A stretch of DNA of 64,000 nt from Bacillus sp. OV322 (lineage in GTDB: Bacteria > Bacillota > Bacilli > Bacillales > DSM-1321): contig NZ_FOMA01000010.1 of assembly GCF_900112495.1 (NCBI RefSeq), positions 37,841 to 101,840 on the forward strand, written 5' to 3'. The notes under the pieces were generated by a model that did no database searches, was not told the origin of the DNA, and worked only from the letters and a program-made list of their open reading frames with translations. The position numbers and the translations under genes were made by a program. This document shows positions 1 to 7,582 of the stretch, piece by piece (positions within the stretch are counted from its first letter, which is position 1; the number at the start of each line of letters is the position of its first letter).

Positions 1-1359
1 ATGAAGCTCTTTGGAAATAGGGGCAACATAGCCTAAAGCTTCTCCCCGAGGAATGATGGTTGCTTTACGCACTGATCCCGGCTTTGTCAGAGAGGCAATT
101 AAAGCATGTCCGCTTTCGTGGATTGCGACTCTTTTTTTCGTGTCCCAATCATTCAGAGTGCGGGAGGTGCTTCCCAATATTGTACGGTCTATCGCATAAT
201 CCATATCTTCTTTATGAATGGCTTCCTGTCCATTTCTCAAAGCCTTTCTGGAAGCTGTATCAAATAATGAGCTTAAATCCGCACCTGAAAATCCAGAAGT
301 GCTTTCAGCCAGTTCATCCAAGGATGCTAAAACATCCTCGGCAAGATTTTTGCCTTTGGCATGTATGCTGATAATTTCTTTCCTTCCTTTTGTATCCGGA
401 AGAGGCACCTGAAAAGAGAAATCAATTCTTCCGGGACGCAGAAAGGCTTCGTCCAGCATATCCTTCCGGTTAGTAGCAGCTATGAATAAAATCCCGTCAT
501 TTGGATGTCCTCCGTCAAGCTGTACCAGAAGTTCAGTCAGGGTTTTTTCCCCTTCTTCTCCTCCGTTTGCTTTCCTTCTTGCAGCAAGAGCATCCACCTC
601 ATCGATAAAGATGACCGCGGGTGTCTGTTTTCTTGCATTCTGGAAGAGACTGCGCACCCTTGAAGCACCGACTCCGACAAACATTTCATTAAATGCTGAA
701 CCGCTTGTTGAAAAGAAGTTTGCATCGAGTTCCTTTGCGATGGCCTGGGCAAGCAGTGTTTTTCCAGTTCCCGGCGGCCCGTATAGTAAAATGCCCTGAG
801 GCGGCTTAATTCCAATTTTTGAAGAGCGTTCCGGCTCTTTTAAGATAGTCAGAGTCTGGAGAATTTCGTCTTTGATTTCTGTCTGCAGTCCGCCGACATC
901 CTTGAGTGTGATGGATGGGAGAGGTCTTGCAGCAGAAAGGCTGTTTTTCATTTTATTGCCGACGCCAATACCGCCTTTAGTTTTTTGCTGTATGAAAATG
1001 GCAGCAGCAACTATTAAAGCAACAAAACCGCCAAGCAGCCAGGCGCTTGTCCTGCTGGTAGATGAAAATGAATATTGAACATTATAAGTTTCGACAAGTT
1101 TATTGACCATCTGACTGTTTGGAGGCACATGAGAAACAAACTTTCCGCTGTCTGTGCCAATGGTAAGAGTGCCATTTGGCTTCTCCTGCAGGGATACAGG
1201 TTTGCCATGCTGATCTTTGATCGTTTTTTCAACAGATGAAAAAGGGATCTCGGCAGGCCCAGTCCTTGAAAGGGTATACCATGCTATTCCAGCAGTTATC
1301 ACAATGAAAGCCAAAAATATTGGCAGCAGCTTCGAAACAAATTTTGAATTTGAGTTCAA
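1..1359 (-). CDS. FtsH/Yme1-type AAA+ zinc metalloprotease, C-terminus cut by window edge
   Basis: These are the first 453 codons of a membrane-bound ATP-dependent protease; the rest lies beyond the window edge. A membrane segment near residues 8-25 and another near 93-113 enclose an extracytoplasmic region of about 65 residues, the usual FtsH topology. The AAA module follows, with Walker A GPPGTGKT (about residue 193), Walker B IFIDEVDA (about 247), the pore motif FVG and the SRH region. The zinc site HESGH sits near residue 413. I chose the TTG start because AAAGGAG lies about 8 bases upstream and the reading frame stays open to the edge. The extracytoplasmic domain looks shorter and less typical than housekeeping FtsH, so this may be a second FtsH paralogue (inference). 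It is divergent from the deformylase gene. Confidence 0.9.
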   Translation of the reverse strand, partial: MNSNSKFVSKLLPIFLAFIVITAGIAWYTLSRTGPAEIPFSSVEKTIKDQHGKPVSLQEKPNGTLTIGTDSGKFVSHVPPNSQMVNKLVETYNVQYSFSSTSRTSAWLLGGFVALIVAAAIFIQQKTKGGIGVGNKMKNSLSAARPLPSITLKDVGGLQTEIKDEILQTLTILKEPERSSKIGIKPPQGILLYGPPGTGKTLLAQAIAKELDANFFSTSGSAFNEMFVGVGASRVRSLFQNARKQTPAVIFIDEVDALAARRKANGGEEGEKTLTELLVQLDGGHPNDGILFIAATNRKDMLDEAFLRPGRIDFSFQVPLPDTKGRKEIISIHAKGKNLAEDVLASLDELAESTSGFSGADLSSLFDTASRKALRNGQEAIHKEDMDYAIDRTILGSTSRTLNDWDTKKRVAIHESGHALIASLTKPGSVRKATIIPRGEALGYVAPISKELH

Positions 1360-1601
1360 TATTCCATCTCCTTTTTGAATATATATCCAGTATAGAAAAT
1401 TTATAATTATTATACATAGGTAATTAGTACTAAAACTAGAGGTAAATTATGCTAATTTTAAAAAAGAGGTTTAAAATTCATTTTACTTGATTTTAATATA
1501 AAAAGATGGCTAGGGGGCAGCTGTTAGACAAGCATACATAGGAATGATAAAGTAGAATTGTATGTGGTAAAAAGAAGCCTCTAAGAAGACGCTGACTGGC
1601 G

Positions 1602-2222
1602 ATGCTTAAAGATTTTAATGTAAAGGCAGATGATTATTGCAGTATGAATAAGTTTAAACCAGATTATATACTGACTATGAAAGATATTATAAAAGAAGGC
1701 GATCCTATCCTGCGCGAAATTACGGATGAGGTAAGCCTGCCGCTTGATGAAGATGATAAGGATACATTGGCCTGTATGATGCAGTTCCTTAAAAACAGCC
1801 AGGATCCGGTCATGTCAAAAAAATATAACCTGCGCGGGGGAATTGGTTTATCGGCAAACCAAATCGGTCTGAATAAACGGATGTTTGTGATGTACTTTAC
1901 AGATAGTGACGGCAAGCTTTATGAAGAGTGCCTGATTAATCCAAAGATTATAAGCACGTCCGCTTCCATGATCTATTTGCCTCAGAGCGAGGGCTGCCTG
2001 TCGGTAGACAGGGATGTAAAAGGCTATGTGCCGAGATATGAACGGGTAAAGGCAAAGGCGTTCAACATTAAAGGCGAGGAAGTGACCTTCCGTTTGAAGG
2101 GCTTTCCTGCCATTGTGTTTCAGCATGAGCTGGACCACTTGAACGGAAAAATGTTTTATGACCGGATCAATTCCGAAAATCCATTTAAGCTTCCTGAGAA
2201 TACAGAGATTAAAAGCCTGTGA
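1602..2222 (+). CDS. def: Peptide deformylase (DefB/YkrB type)
   Basis: Removes the N-formyl group from the starting methionine of new proteins in the cytoplasm. Motif 2 (EGCLS) and motif 3 (QHELDH, metal-binding HExxH) are intact. The C-terminal stretch LKGFPAIVFQHELDHLNG closely resembles Bacillus DefB. Motif 1 is unusual: it reads GIGLSANQ rather than the family's GxGLAAxQ, although the catalytic Gln is kept. The frame opens at 1602 (206 codons), but homology begins near residue 22, so the true start could be the ATG at 1644 or 1677. None of these has a convincing ribosome binding site, so the start is unresolved. A hairpin plus T-run follows the stop. Confidence 0.9.
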   Translation: MLKDFNVKADDYCSMNKFKPDYILTMKDIIKEGDPILREITDEVSLPLDEDDKDTLACMMQFLKNSQDPVMSKKYNLRGGIGLSANQIGLNKRMFVMYFTDSDGKLYEECLINPKIISTSASMIYLPQSEGCLSVDRDVKGYVPRYERVKAKAFNIKGEEVTFRLKGFPAIVFQHELDHLNGKMFYDRINSENPFKLPENTEIKSL

Positions 2223-2238
2223 GAGCAGGGAGTATAGG

Positions 2239-2263
2239 GGCAAAGCATCTGCTTTGCCTTTTT
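2239..2263 (+). terminator. Intrinsic terminator after peptide deformylase
   Basis: GGCAAAGCA and TGCTTTGCC form a stem of 8-9 pairs with a very short loop, followed by TTTTT. It lies between def and the convergent GDSL hydrolase gene. Confidence 0.75.
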
Positions 2264-2273
2264 GCCATGTATT

Positions 2274-2975
2274 TCAGCTTTTCAGCGGCTCGGGGATGAG
2301 CTGTTGTTTCTTTAAGTTTTCAAGGACTGCCTGGCTCATTTTAAGATAGCCTTCCCTTGTTAAATGGATGCCATCATCACTTATTAGAAGATTAAGATCA
2401 CCGGCTGACTTAATGAAGGAACGGACATCGATGAGTGCAACATTCAGCTCCTTGGCAAGCATTTTCAGCCTGCGGTTATACATGCCGTGCCAGTGTTCAA
2501 TGCCGCCTACAAAAGAAACAAAATGACCGATGGATGGACCGTATCTGTCAGCAATCGAACGATAATAACGGGTCGGGTCTAATGGAGGGAGAGTCAATAA
2601 ATAAGGGGTTATATGCCTTGTCTGGAATTCCCTGACCATGAAAGACAGATTTTCCAGGTAACGGTCAAGGGGGACAATGGGCTGATGGTTTCCATCTGGC
2701 TCAAGCGCCACTTCTTCCCATTTAAAGTTGCAGTCATTTCCGCCTACACTGATCAATACGGCATCGGGATTTTCTGCAAGCACATCTTTTTCCAGCCGGT
2801 TTACAAGGAAGTCGGAGTTATCGTTGAAAACGCCTTTATTAAGGATTTCGATACCAGAAATGGATTCGGTCAATTTACCGAGAACGCTCGGATAATTATC
2901 CTTTAATATTCTCATTCGCCCTTTGACGAATGTAATGCCTCTTGTTAAGCTATCACCAAAACAAATGATCTTCAA
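2274..2975 (-). CDS. SGNH/GDSL-family hydrolase
   Basis: Predicted esterase or acyl hydrolase of 233 residues with no clear signal peptide, so probably cytoplasmic. The four SGNH blocks are visible: FGDSLTRG at residues 6-13 (nucleophile Ser), an oxyanion-hole glycine region, GGND near residue 80 (Asn), and DGIHLT near 205, which holds the catalytic Asp and His. Length is typical for the bacterial tesA-like group. The ATG is preceded by a purine-rich AGGTGG. The substrate cannot be inferred from sequence. The gene is convergent with def and lies just downstream, on the same strand, of the MFS exporter gene, from which a terminator separates it. Confidence 0.85.
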   Translation of the reverse strand: MKIICFGDSLTRGITFVKGRMRILKDNYPSVLGKLTESISGIEILNKGVFNDNSDFLVNRLEKDVLAENPDAVLISVGGNDCNFKWEEVALEPDGNHQPIVPLDRYLENLSFMVREFQTRHITPYLLTLPPLDPTRYYRSIADRYGPSIGHFVSFVGGIEHWHGMYNRRLKMLAKELNVALIDVRSFIKSAGDLNLLISDDGIHLTREGYLKMSQAVLENLKKQQLIPEPLKS

Positions 2976-3050
2976 TCGTATCCACCTCGTTTAGTGCGTC
3001 TGCTTATATTTTAAGTTCTTACGGTAGATTTTTCAATTTATATACATCAG

Positions 3051-3081
3051 AAAAAAGGCACTGAAACGGGGTTCCAGTGCC
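3051..3081 (-). terminator. Intrinsic terminator after MFS exporter
   Basis: Seven-pair stem GGCACTG/CAGTGCC with T-runs on both sides, immediately after the MFS stop codon. It could act on both strands, but only the minus-strand gene ends here. Confidence 0.8.
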
Positions 3082-3086
3082 TTTTT

Positions 3087-4619
3087 TTACACAGATTTTT
3101 TCGTCTTTTCTTCTAGAGAAGCAGATTTGACGCGGGCTTTGCCCATAAAGAAGACAGCAATTGCGGCTAGTCCAATCGGTATTAAAGCAAGGGTGAATGT
3201 AAAGGTAATTGAATCCGACATAGCCTGTAAGATTTTATCCAATATAACGGAAGGGATTTTTGCACGTTCGCTTGATTGGAATAAGGTTTGGGCATTTTCA
3301 CCGTTCACAGGCGATTGAAAGCCGGCACCTTTCATTCCCTTGAAGGCATCCTTCAGTTTATCAGTAAATGCATTGTTTTGGATGGACCCAAAAATTGTAA
3401 TGCCTAATGTCATTCCGAGAGAGCGGAGGAATGAATTTGTCGAGTTGGCCGAACCGCGATATCTTGGCTCGAGATTGTGAATGCTTGCAGTCGGCAGGAG
3501 GGAGAAGGAAAAGCCCATCCCAAAGCCTACGATAATCATATAGATAGTTAATAGGAAACGGCTGGTGTCTGGTGTAAGTGTACTTAATAGGAACATTCCT
3601 GCAAAATAGGAAACAACAGAAACGAACATTAAGTTCCTGAAGGTCGTTTTAGTCTGGAAAATCCCTCCGCCTGCACTGCCGGCGACAGAGCCAAGCATCA
3701 TTGGCGTCAAAATGAATCCTGCACTTGTCGCAGATCCGCCGTATACCCCCTGTACAAATATAGGAATAAACACTGTCAGGATGATAAATGTCGCGCCGTA
3801 AAAGAGAGCTAAAACCTGGGAAGCTGCGAAGAGGCGCTTCTTAAACAGCCAAAAAGAAATAATAGGATCTTTGGCACGTCTTTCAAATAAAAAGAAGAGA
3901 AGGATAAAGATCAAAAAGCTGCTAAGCAGACCGGTGATCTGGATTGAATCCCACTGATATTTCTTGCCGCCAAGCTCAAGTGCGAACATCAGGCTGACAA
4001 CGGAAATGACCAGTGTAATGGCTCCTCCCCAGTCAATTTTTTGTTCTTTATGCTCTTTTGATTCTTTATAATAACGAACGATAAAGAACAAAGACAATAA
4101 TCCTATCGGAACATTTACATAAAAAATCCAATGCCAGGTAATGTATTCAGTAATATACGCCCCTAGAAGAGGGCCAAGTACACTTGAAGCGCCAAAAACT
4201 GCGCCAAGCAAACCAGTCATTTTTCCCCGTCTTTCAGGAGGGAAAATATCAAACACAATGGTGAAGGCAATCGGCATAAGCGCACCGCCGCCAATCCCCT
4301 GAATTGCACGGAAAATACTAAGCTGAATAATATTATGCGAAATTCCGCATAGTGCTGATCCTATAAGGAAAACAGCCAGTCCGAAGACATAAAACCGCTT
4401 GCGGCCATACATATCGGAAAGCTTCCCGAATATTGGCATCCCTGCCATCGTGGCTGCCATATAGGCGGAGGTAACCCAAATGAACTTATCATAGCCTCCT
4501 AAATCCGAAACGATCGTTCCCATGGCTGTCGCGACAATCGTGTTGTCCATGGCGGCCATCAAAATGCCTAATAAAAGTCCGGCTACAATATATTTCTGTT
4601 TTTGATCACTAGTAACCAT
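3087..4619 (-). CDS. DHA2-family MFS drug/proton antiporter (EmrB/QacA type)
   Basis: Multidrug or toxic-compound exporter in the cytoplasmic membrane, about 510 residues with roughly 14 hydrophobic segments, the length expected of 14-TMS DHA2 exporters. The early motif MAAMDNTIVATA and the MFS motif A region GKLSDMYGRKR (about residue 70) are both present, as is the motif C-like segment GALFGASSVLGPLLG-type region near residue 145. I set the start at the ATG preceded by GAAGGGAG seven bases upstream; an ATG six codons earlier lacks such a site. The gene is divergent from a MarR-family regulator, the classic arrangement for a regulated efflux pump. The exported substrates are not deducible. 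Confidence 0.9.
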   Translation of the reverse strand: MVTSDQKQKYIVAGLLLGILMAAMDNTIVATAMGTIVSDLGGYDKFIWVTSAYMAATMAGMPIFGKLSDMYGRKRFYVFGLAVFLIGSALCGISHNIIQLSIFRAIQGIGGGALMPIAFTIVFDIFPPERRGKMTGLLGAVFGASSVLGPLLGAYITEYITWHWIFYVNVPIGLLSLFFIVRYYKESKEHKEQKIDWGGAITLVISVVSLMFALELGGKKYQWDSIQITGLLSSFLIFILLFFLFERRAKDPIISFWLFKKRLFAASQVLALFYGATFIILTVFIPIFVQGVYGGSATSAGFILTPMMLGSVAGSAGGGIFQTKTTFRNLMFVSVVSYFAGMFLLSTLTPDTSRFLLTIYMIIVGFGMGFSFSLLPTASIHNLEPRYRGSANSTNSFLRSLGMTLGITIFGSIQNNAFTDKLKDAFKGMKGAGFQSPVNGENAQTLFQSSERAKIPSVILDKILQAMSDSITFTFTLALIPIGLAAIAVFFMGKARVKSASLEEKTKKSV

Positions 4620-4656
4620 ATTCAATCTCCCTTCCAATAAATAAACTCCAGAGTGT

Positions 4657-4686
4657 TTTACAAAGATGATTGCTTTTCGGTAAAAT
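4657..4686 (+). promoter_or_regulatory. Likely promoter of the MarR gene
   Basis: TTTACA and TAAAAT are separated by 18 bases. The palindromic operator begins 17 bases downstream of the -10 element, where a bound repressor would block transcription. Confidence 0.5.
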
Positions 4687-4703
4687 AAATATAATAAAAC
4701 AGG

Positions 4704-4726
4704 ATTATCTTGATTATCAAGATAAT
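4704..4726. promoter_or_regulatory. Perfect 23-base palindrome, probable MarR operator
   Basis: Two 11-base arms, ATTATCTTGAT and ATCAAGATAAT (sharing one central base between perfect complements), lie between the divergent MFS exporter and MarR-family regulator genes, 28 bases before the regulator's ATG. MarR proteins bind such palindromes as dimers, so autoregulation and exporter control are inferred. Confidence 0.75.
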
Positions 4727-4753
4727 TTTAAGTGTAGTGAGAGGGGCTTATAT

Positions 4754-5230
4754 ATGTCAAGGGAATTTTACAGTAAAGAAGAACTGACAGAGAGTTTGTC
4801 GCAAAGTCTGCGTAAATTCAGCACTAGAACTGTACTTTTTCAGCAGAACGTAGCTTACAAATTGGGTGTTGTACATACGGATTTAAAAACCGCCGATATA
4901 TTAAATGAAACTGGGCCCATCACTGCCGGAGAGCTGGCCAAAATTACAGGATTAAGCTCAGGCTCTGTGACTGCGCTGATTAACCGCCTGGAAACGGCAG
5001 GCTATGTAAAAAGAGAGAAAGACCCGGAAGACCTTAGAAGAGTCATCATCGTTCCGGCAAAAGAGCGCCAAAAAGATATCAAGCAGCACTACACCTCGCT
5101 TTCGCGTGCCACAAAGGAATACTGTTCCCGCTATAATGAAGAAGAACTTTCCTTGCTTAATGACTTCATCGTGCACCTTTCGCAAATCATGCATGAAGAA
5201 AATCTTAAATTAACAAAGGGCGGACACTGA
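4754..5230 (+). CDS. MarR-family transcriptional regulator
   Basis: Winged helix-turn-helix regulator of 158 residues, the normal MarR length. The DNA-binding core is clear: an HTH with GELAKITGLSSGSVTALINRLE at about residues 55-77, followed by the wing GYVKREKDPEDLRRVIIV containing the conserved D-R pair. The chosen ATG has GAGAGG eight bases upstream; an in-frame start 28 codons earlier would overlap the promoter and operator. The divergent gene is a DHA2 exporter, and a perfect palindrome lies between the two, so this protein probably represses both until an exporter substrate binds it (inference from family behaviour). Confidence 0.9.
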   Translation: MSREFYSKEELTESLSQSLRKFSTRTVLFQQNVAYKLGVVHTDLKTADILNETGPITAGELAKITGLSSGSVTALINRLETAGYVKREKDPEDLRRVIIVPAKERQKDIKQHYTSLSRATKEYCSRYNEEELSLLNDFIVHLSQIMHEENLKLTKGGH

Positions 5231-5317
5231 CGGAGACAAAAAGACACTTAAAGGGCATCCATGTTTCGGTGCTGTTCTTCATTAACAATAAACTTACAAT
5301 TCTTTTCTATTTTTAAT

Positions 5318-5332
5318 TGAAAATGATTATCA
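5318..5332. promoter_or_regulatory. Fur box upstream of efeOBU
   Basis: TGAAAATGATTATCA matches the 7-1-7 Fur consensus TGATAATNATTATCA at 14 of 15 positions. It lies 59 bases before the efeO start, in the promoter region, which predicts iron repression of the operon. Confidence 0.85.
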
Positions 5333-5390
5333 ATATCTGTTAGAATGGAGGTAATATCATACCAATGTAAATAGAGGAGAAACCATACAT

Positions 5391-6245
5391 ATGAAACATT
5401 TAAAAAAGACTGCCGCACTCTTGGTATCTATCAGTCTGCTGGCTGGCTGTGCTGGGACCAAAGAAACCAAATCACCTGAAAAGGAATCAGCTAAACCTGC
5501 TGAGTCTGTTTCAGAAAAGGAACTTAAAGGCGTTTCATCCGAATACAGAGAATATGCACTTGGCCAAATTGAGGAGTTTGTAAAAGCTACGGAAAACTTT
5601 ACAAATGCTGTTAAGTCGGGGGATTTGAAAAAAGCGCAGGAATTATATGGACCCGCACGAATGTATTACGAAAGATCCGAGCCGATTGCTGAAGCATTCG
5701 GAGACCTTGATCCAAAAATAGATGCCAGAGAAGGAGACGTTCCGGAGAAGGACTGGACTGGCTATCACCGTATTGAAAAAGGTTTGTGGATGGACAAAAC
5801 GACCAAAGGCAGCGAAGTATATGCTGATCAATTGATGAAGGATGTGACACTGCTGCGGGCAAAGGTGGAGGCTGTTGAGGTAACTCCTGAACTGTTGATT
5901 ACAGGGGCGGTGGACTTATTGAATGAAGTATCCACTTCCAAGGTAACTGGAGAAGAAGACAGGTATTCACATACCGATCTTTATGATTTCGCTGCAAATG
6001 TCCAGGGAGCAGAAAAAATCTATCAGCTATTAAAGCCTGTGCTGGAAAAGAAAGATGCAGCAGTATCCGAAAATATTGCAAAGCATTTCCAAGCAGTTTA
6101 TTCTCTGCTGAATCAGCATAAAACTGGAAACGGCTATAAGCTTTATACAGAACTAAAGGAAGATGAGGTTAAGCAGCTGAGCCAGGCAATCGATGCGCTG
6201 GCTGAACCGCTGTCCCAAATCGGAATTGTAACGGAGGAATCCTGA
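5391..6245 (+). CDS. efeO: EfeO/YwbM iron-uptake lipoprotein (imelysin-type M75 domain)
   Basis: Iron-binding surface lipoprotein of the elemental ferrous/ferric EfeUOB uptake system. A signal peptide ends in a lipobox (LLAGC, Cys about residue 20), followed by a low-complexity Lys/Glu linker and an all-helical M75 domain. The metal-site motif GxHxxE appears as GYHRIE near residue 124. It has no N-terminal cupredoxin domain, which matches the Gram-positive short form. It is the first gene of a tight operon with efeB (no intergenic bases) and efeU, under a Fur box. The gene order O-B-U differs from the U-O-B order of B. subtilis ywbLMN. Confidence 0.92.
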   Translation: MKHLKKTAALLVSISLLAGCAGTKETKSPEKESAKPAESVSEKELKGVSSEYREYALGQIEEFVKATENFTNAVKSGDLKKAQELYGPARMYYERSEPIAEAFGDLDPKIDAREGDVPEKDWTGYHRIEKGLWMDKTTKGSEVYADQLMKDVTLLRAKVEAVEVTPELLITGAVDLLNEVSTSKVTGEEDRYSHTDLYDFAANVQGAEKIYQLLKPVLEKKDAAVSENIAKHFQAVYSLLNQHKTGNGYKLYTELKEDEVKQLSQAIDALAEPLSQIGIVTEES

Positions 6246-7550
6246 TTGGCAAAAAAACCAGAACAAACACCACATGAACCTTCCTTATTGAATAAAAAAT
6301 TCACAAGAAGAGATATGCTGAAAACGGCAGGCGCAGGCGGTGTCGGCGTGCTGATAGGTGCATCGGGCCTCGGCGGCATTCTTTCTTTGGCGAATGCTGA
6401 GGCGGACCGCAGCCAGGCAGATAAGGGTACGGACATCGTGTCCTTTTATGGGAAGCATCAGTCAGGAATTGTTACAGAAACACAAAATCACCTGTATTTT
6501 GTTTCGTTGGATACTACAGCTTCAAACAGGCTGGAACTGATTCAATTATTCAAGGACTGGACAGAGGCTGCTGCAAGGCTGACAAAAGGCAAACCGGTAG
6601 GAGACCAGTCCCCAAACGGATTTCTTCCGCCAAAGGATACAGGTGACGCGGCTGGTTTATCGCCATCAAACTTAACGATTACTTTCGGGGTGGGGCCAAC
6701 CCTTTTTATGAAAGAGGGTAAAGACCGATACGGTTTAAAGCATAAACAGGCTAAGGAACTAAAAGAGCTCCCTGCGTTTTCACTTGATGCACTTGAGGAT
6801 AAATGGTCAGGCGGTGACATCTGCATCCAGGCATGCGCCGATGATCTTCAGGTGGCCTTTCATGCTGTTCGTAATCTTGTGAGAATTGCAAGAGGAAAAG
6901 CTGTCATCCGCTGGGCACAAACGGGATTTCAGCGTTCAAAGCAGGCGGATCATGGAAAGGAAACCCCAAGGAACTTATTCGGATTTAAAGACGGGACCGT
7001 CAATCCGGACGTCAAAAAAGCCAGAGACATGAATAACGAGGTTTTCGTTACCCCTGGCAGCGATAAAGATTGGATGGTTAACGGCAGCTATATGGTCGTC
7101 AGGCGCATTCAAATGTTTATTGAGGTTTGGGACAGGACGACGCTGAAGGAACAGGAAAAAACATTTGGCCGACATCGGGACAGCGGGGCGCCGCTAGGCT
7201 CGCTGCGCGAATTTGATAAAGCAGATTTTGAAAAAAAGGATGAAAACGGACAGTCCATCATACCTGCTGCTTCCCATATGAGTTCTGCCCATGGAGATGG
7301 AAAGCAGCAAATTCTGCGGAGAGCCTATTCATATGCTGATGGCATGGATCCCAAAACAGGCAGCTTTGATGCTGGCCTATTGTTCATTTGTTTTCAGAAA
7401 AGCCCAAGCAAACAGTTTATCCCCATTCAGGAACGCCTTGCTAAAAACGATAAACTAAATGAATATACCGTTCACCGCGGCAGTGCCATTTTTGCCTGCT
7501 TGCCGGGAGTCAAACAGGGCGGATATATAGGAGAGACACTATTTGCATAA
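6246..7550 (+). CDS. efeB: EfeB/YwbN Dyp-type heme peroxidase, Tat-exported
   Basis: Heme peroxidase that oxidises ferrous iron or acts on heme outside the membrane. The N-terminus carries a twin-arginine signal (FTRRDMLKTAG, then a hydrophobic stretch and an A-x-A-like end near residue 52). The Dyp signature FGFKDGTVNP (distal Asp) lies near residue 245, and the C-terminal region holds the proximal histidine area (SHMSSAHG) followed by RRAYSY. I chose the TTG that directly follows the efeO stop codon, because GGAGG lies 8 bases upstream and no ATG fits. At 434 residues it is typical for the Tat-dependent EfeB group. It should work with EfeO and the EfeU permease. Confidence 0.93.
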   Translation: MAKKPEQTPHEPSLLNKKFTRRDMLKTAGAGGVGVLIGASGLGGILSLANAEADRSQADKGTDIVSFYGKHQSGIVTETQNHLYFVSLDTTASNRLELIQLFKDWTEAAARLTKGKPVGDQSPNGFLPPKDTGDAAGLSPSNLTITFGVGPTLFMKEGKDRYGLKHKQAKELKELPAFSLDALEDKWSGGDICIQACADDLQVAFHAVRNLVRIARGKAVIRWAQTGFQRSKQADHGKETPRNLFGFKDGTVNPDVKKARDMNNEVFVTPGSDKDWMVNGSYMVVRRIQMFIEVWDRTTLKEQEKTFGRHRDSGAPLGSLREFDKADFEKKDENGQSIIPAASHMSSAHGDGKQQILRRAYSYADGMDPKTGSFDAGLLFICFQKSPSKQFIPIQERLAKNDKLNEYTVHRGSAIFACLPGVKQGGYIGETLFA

Positions 7551-7582
7551 TGGTGTCCTCTTTCTTGAAGGAGAGAAACTCG

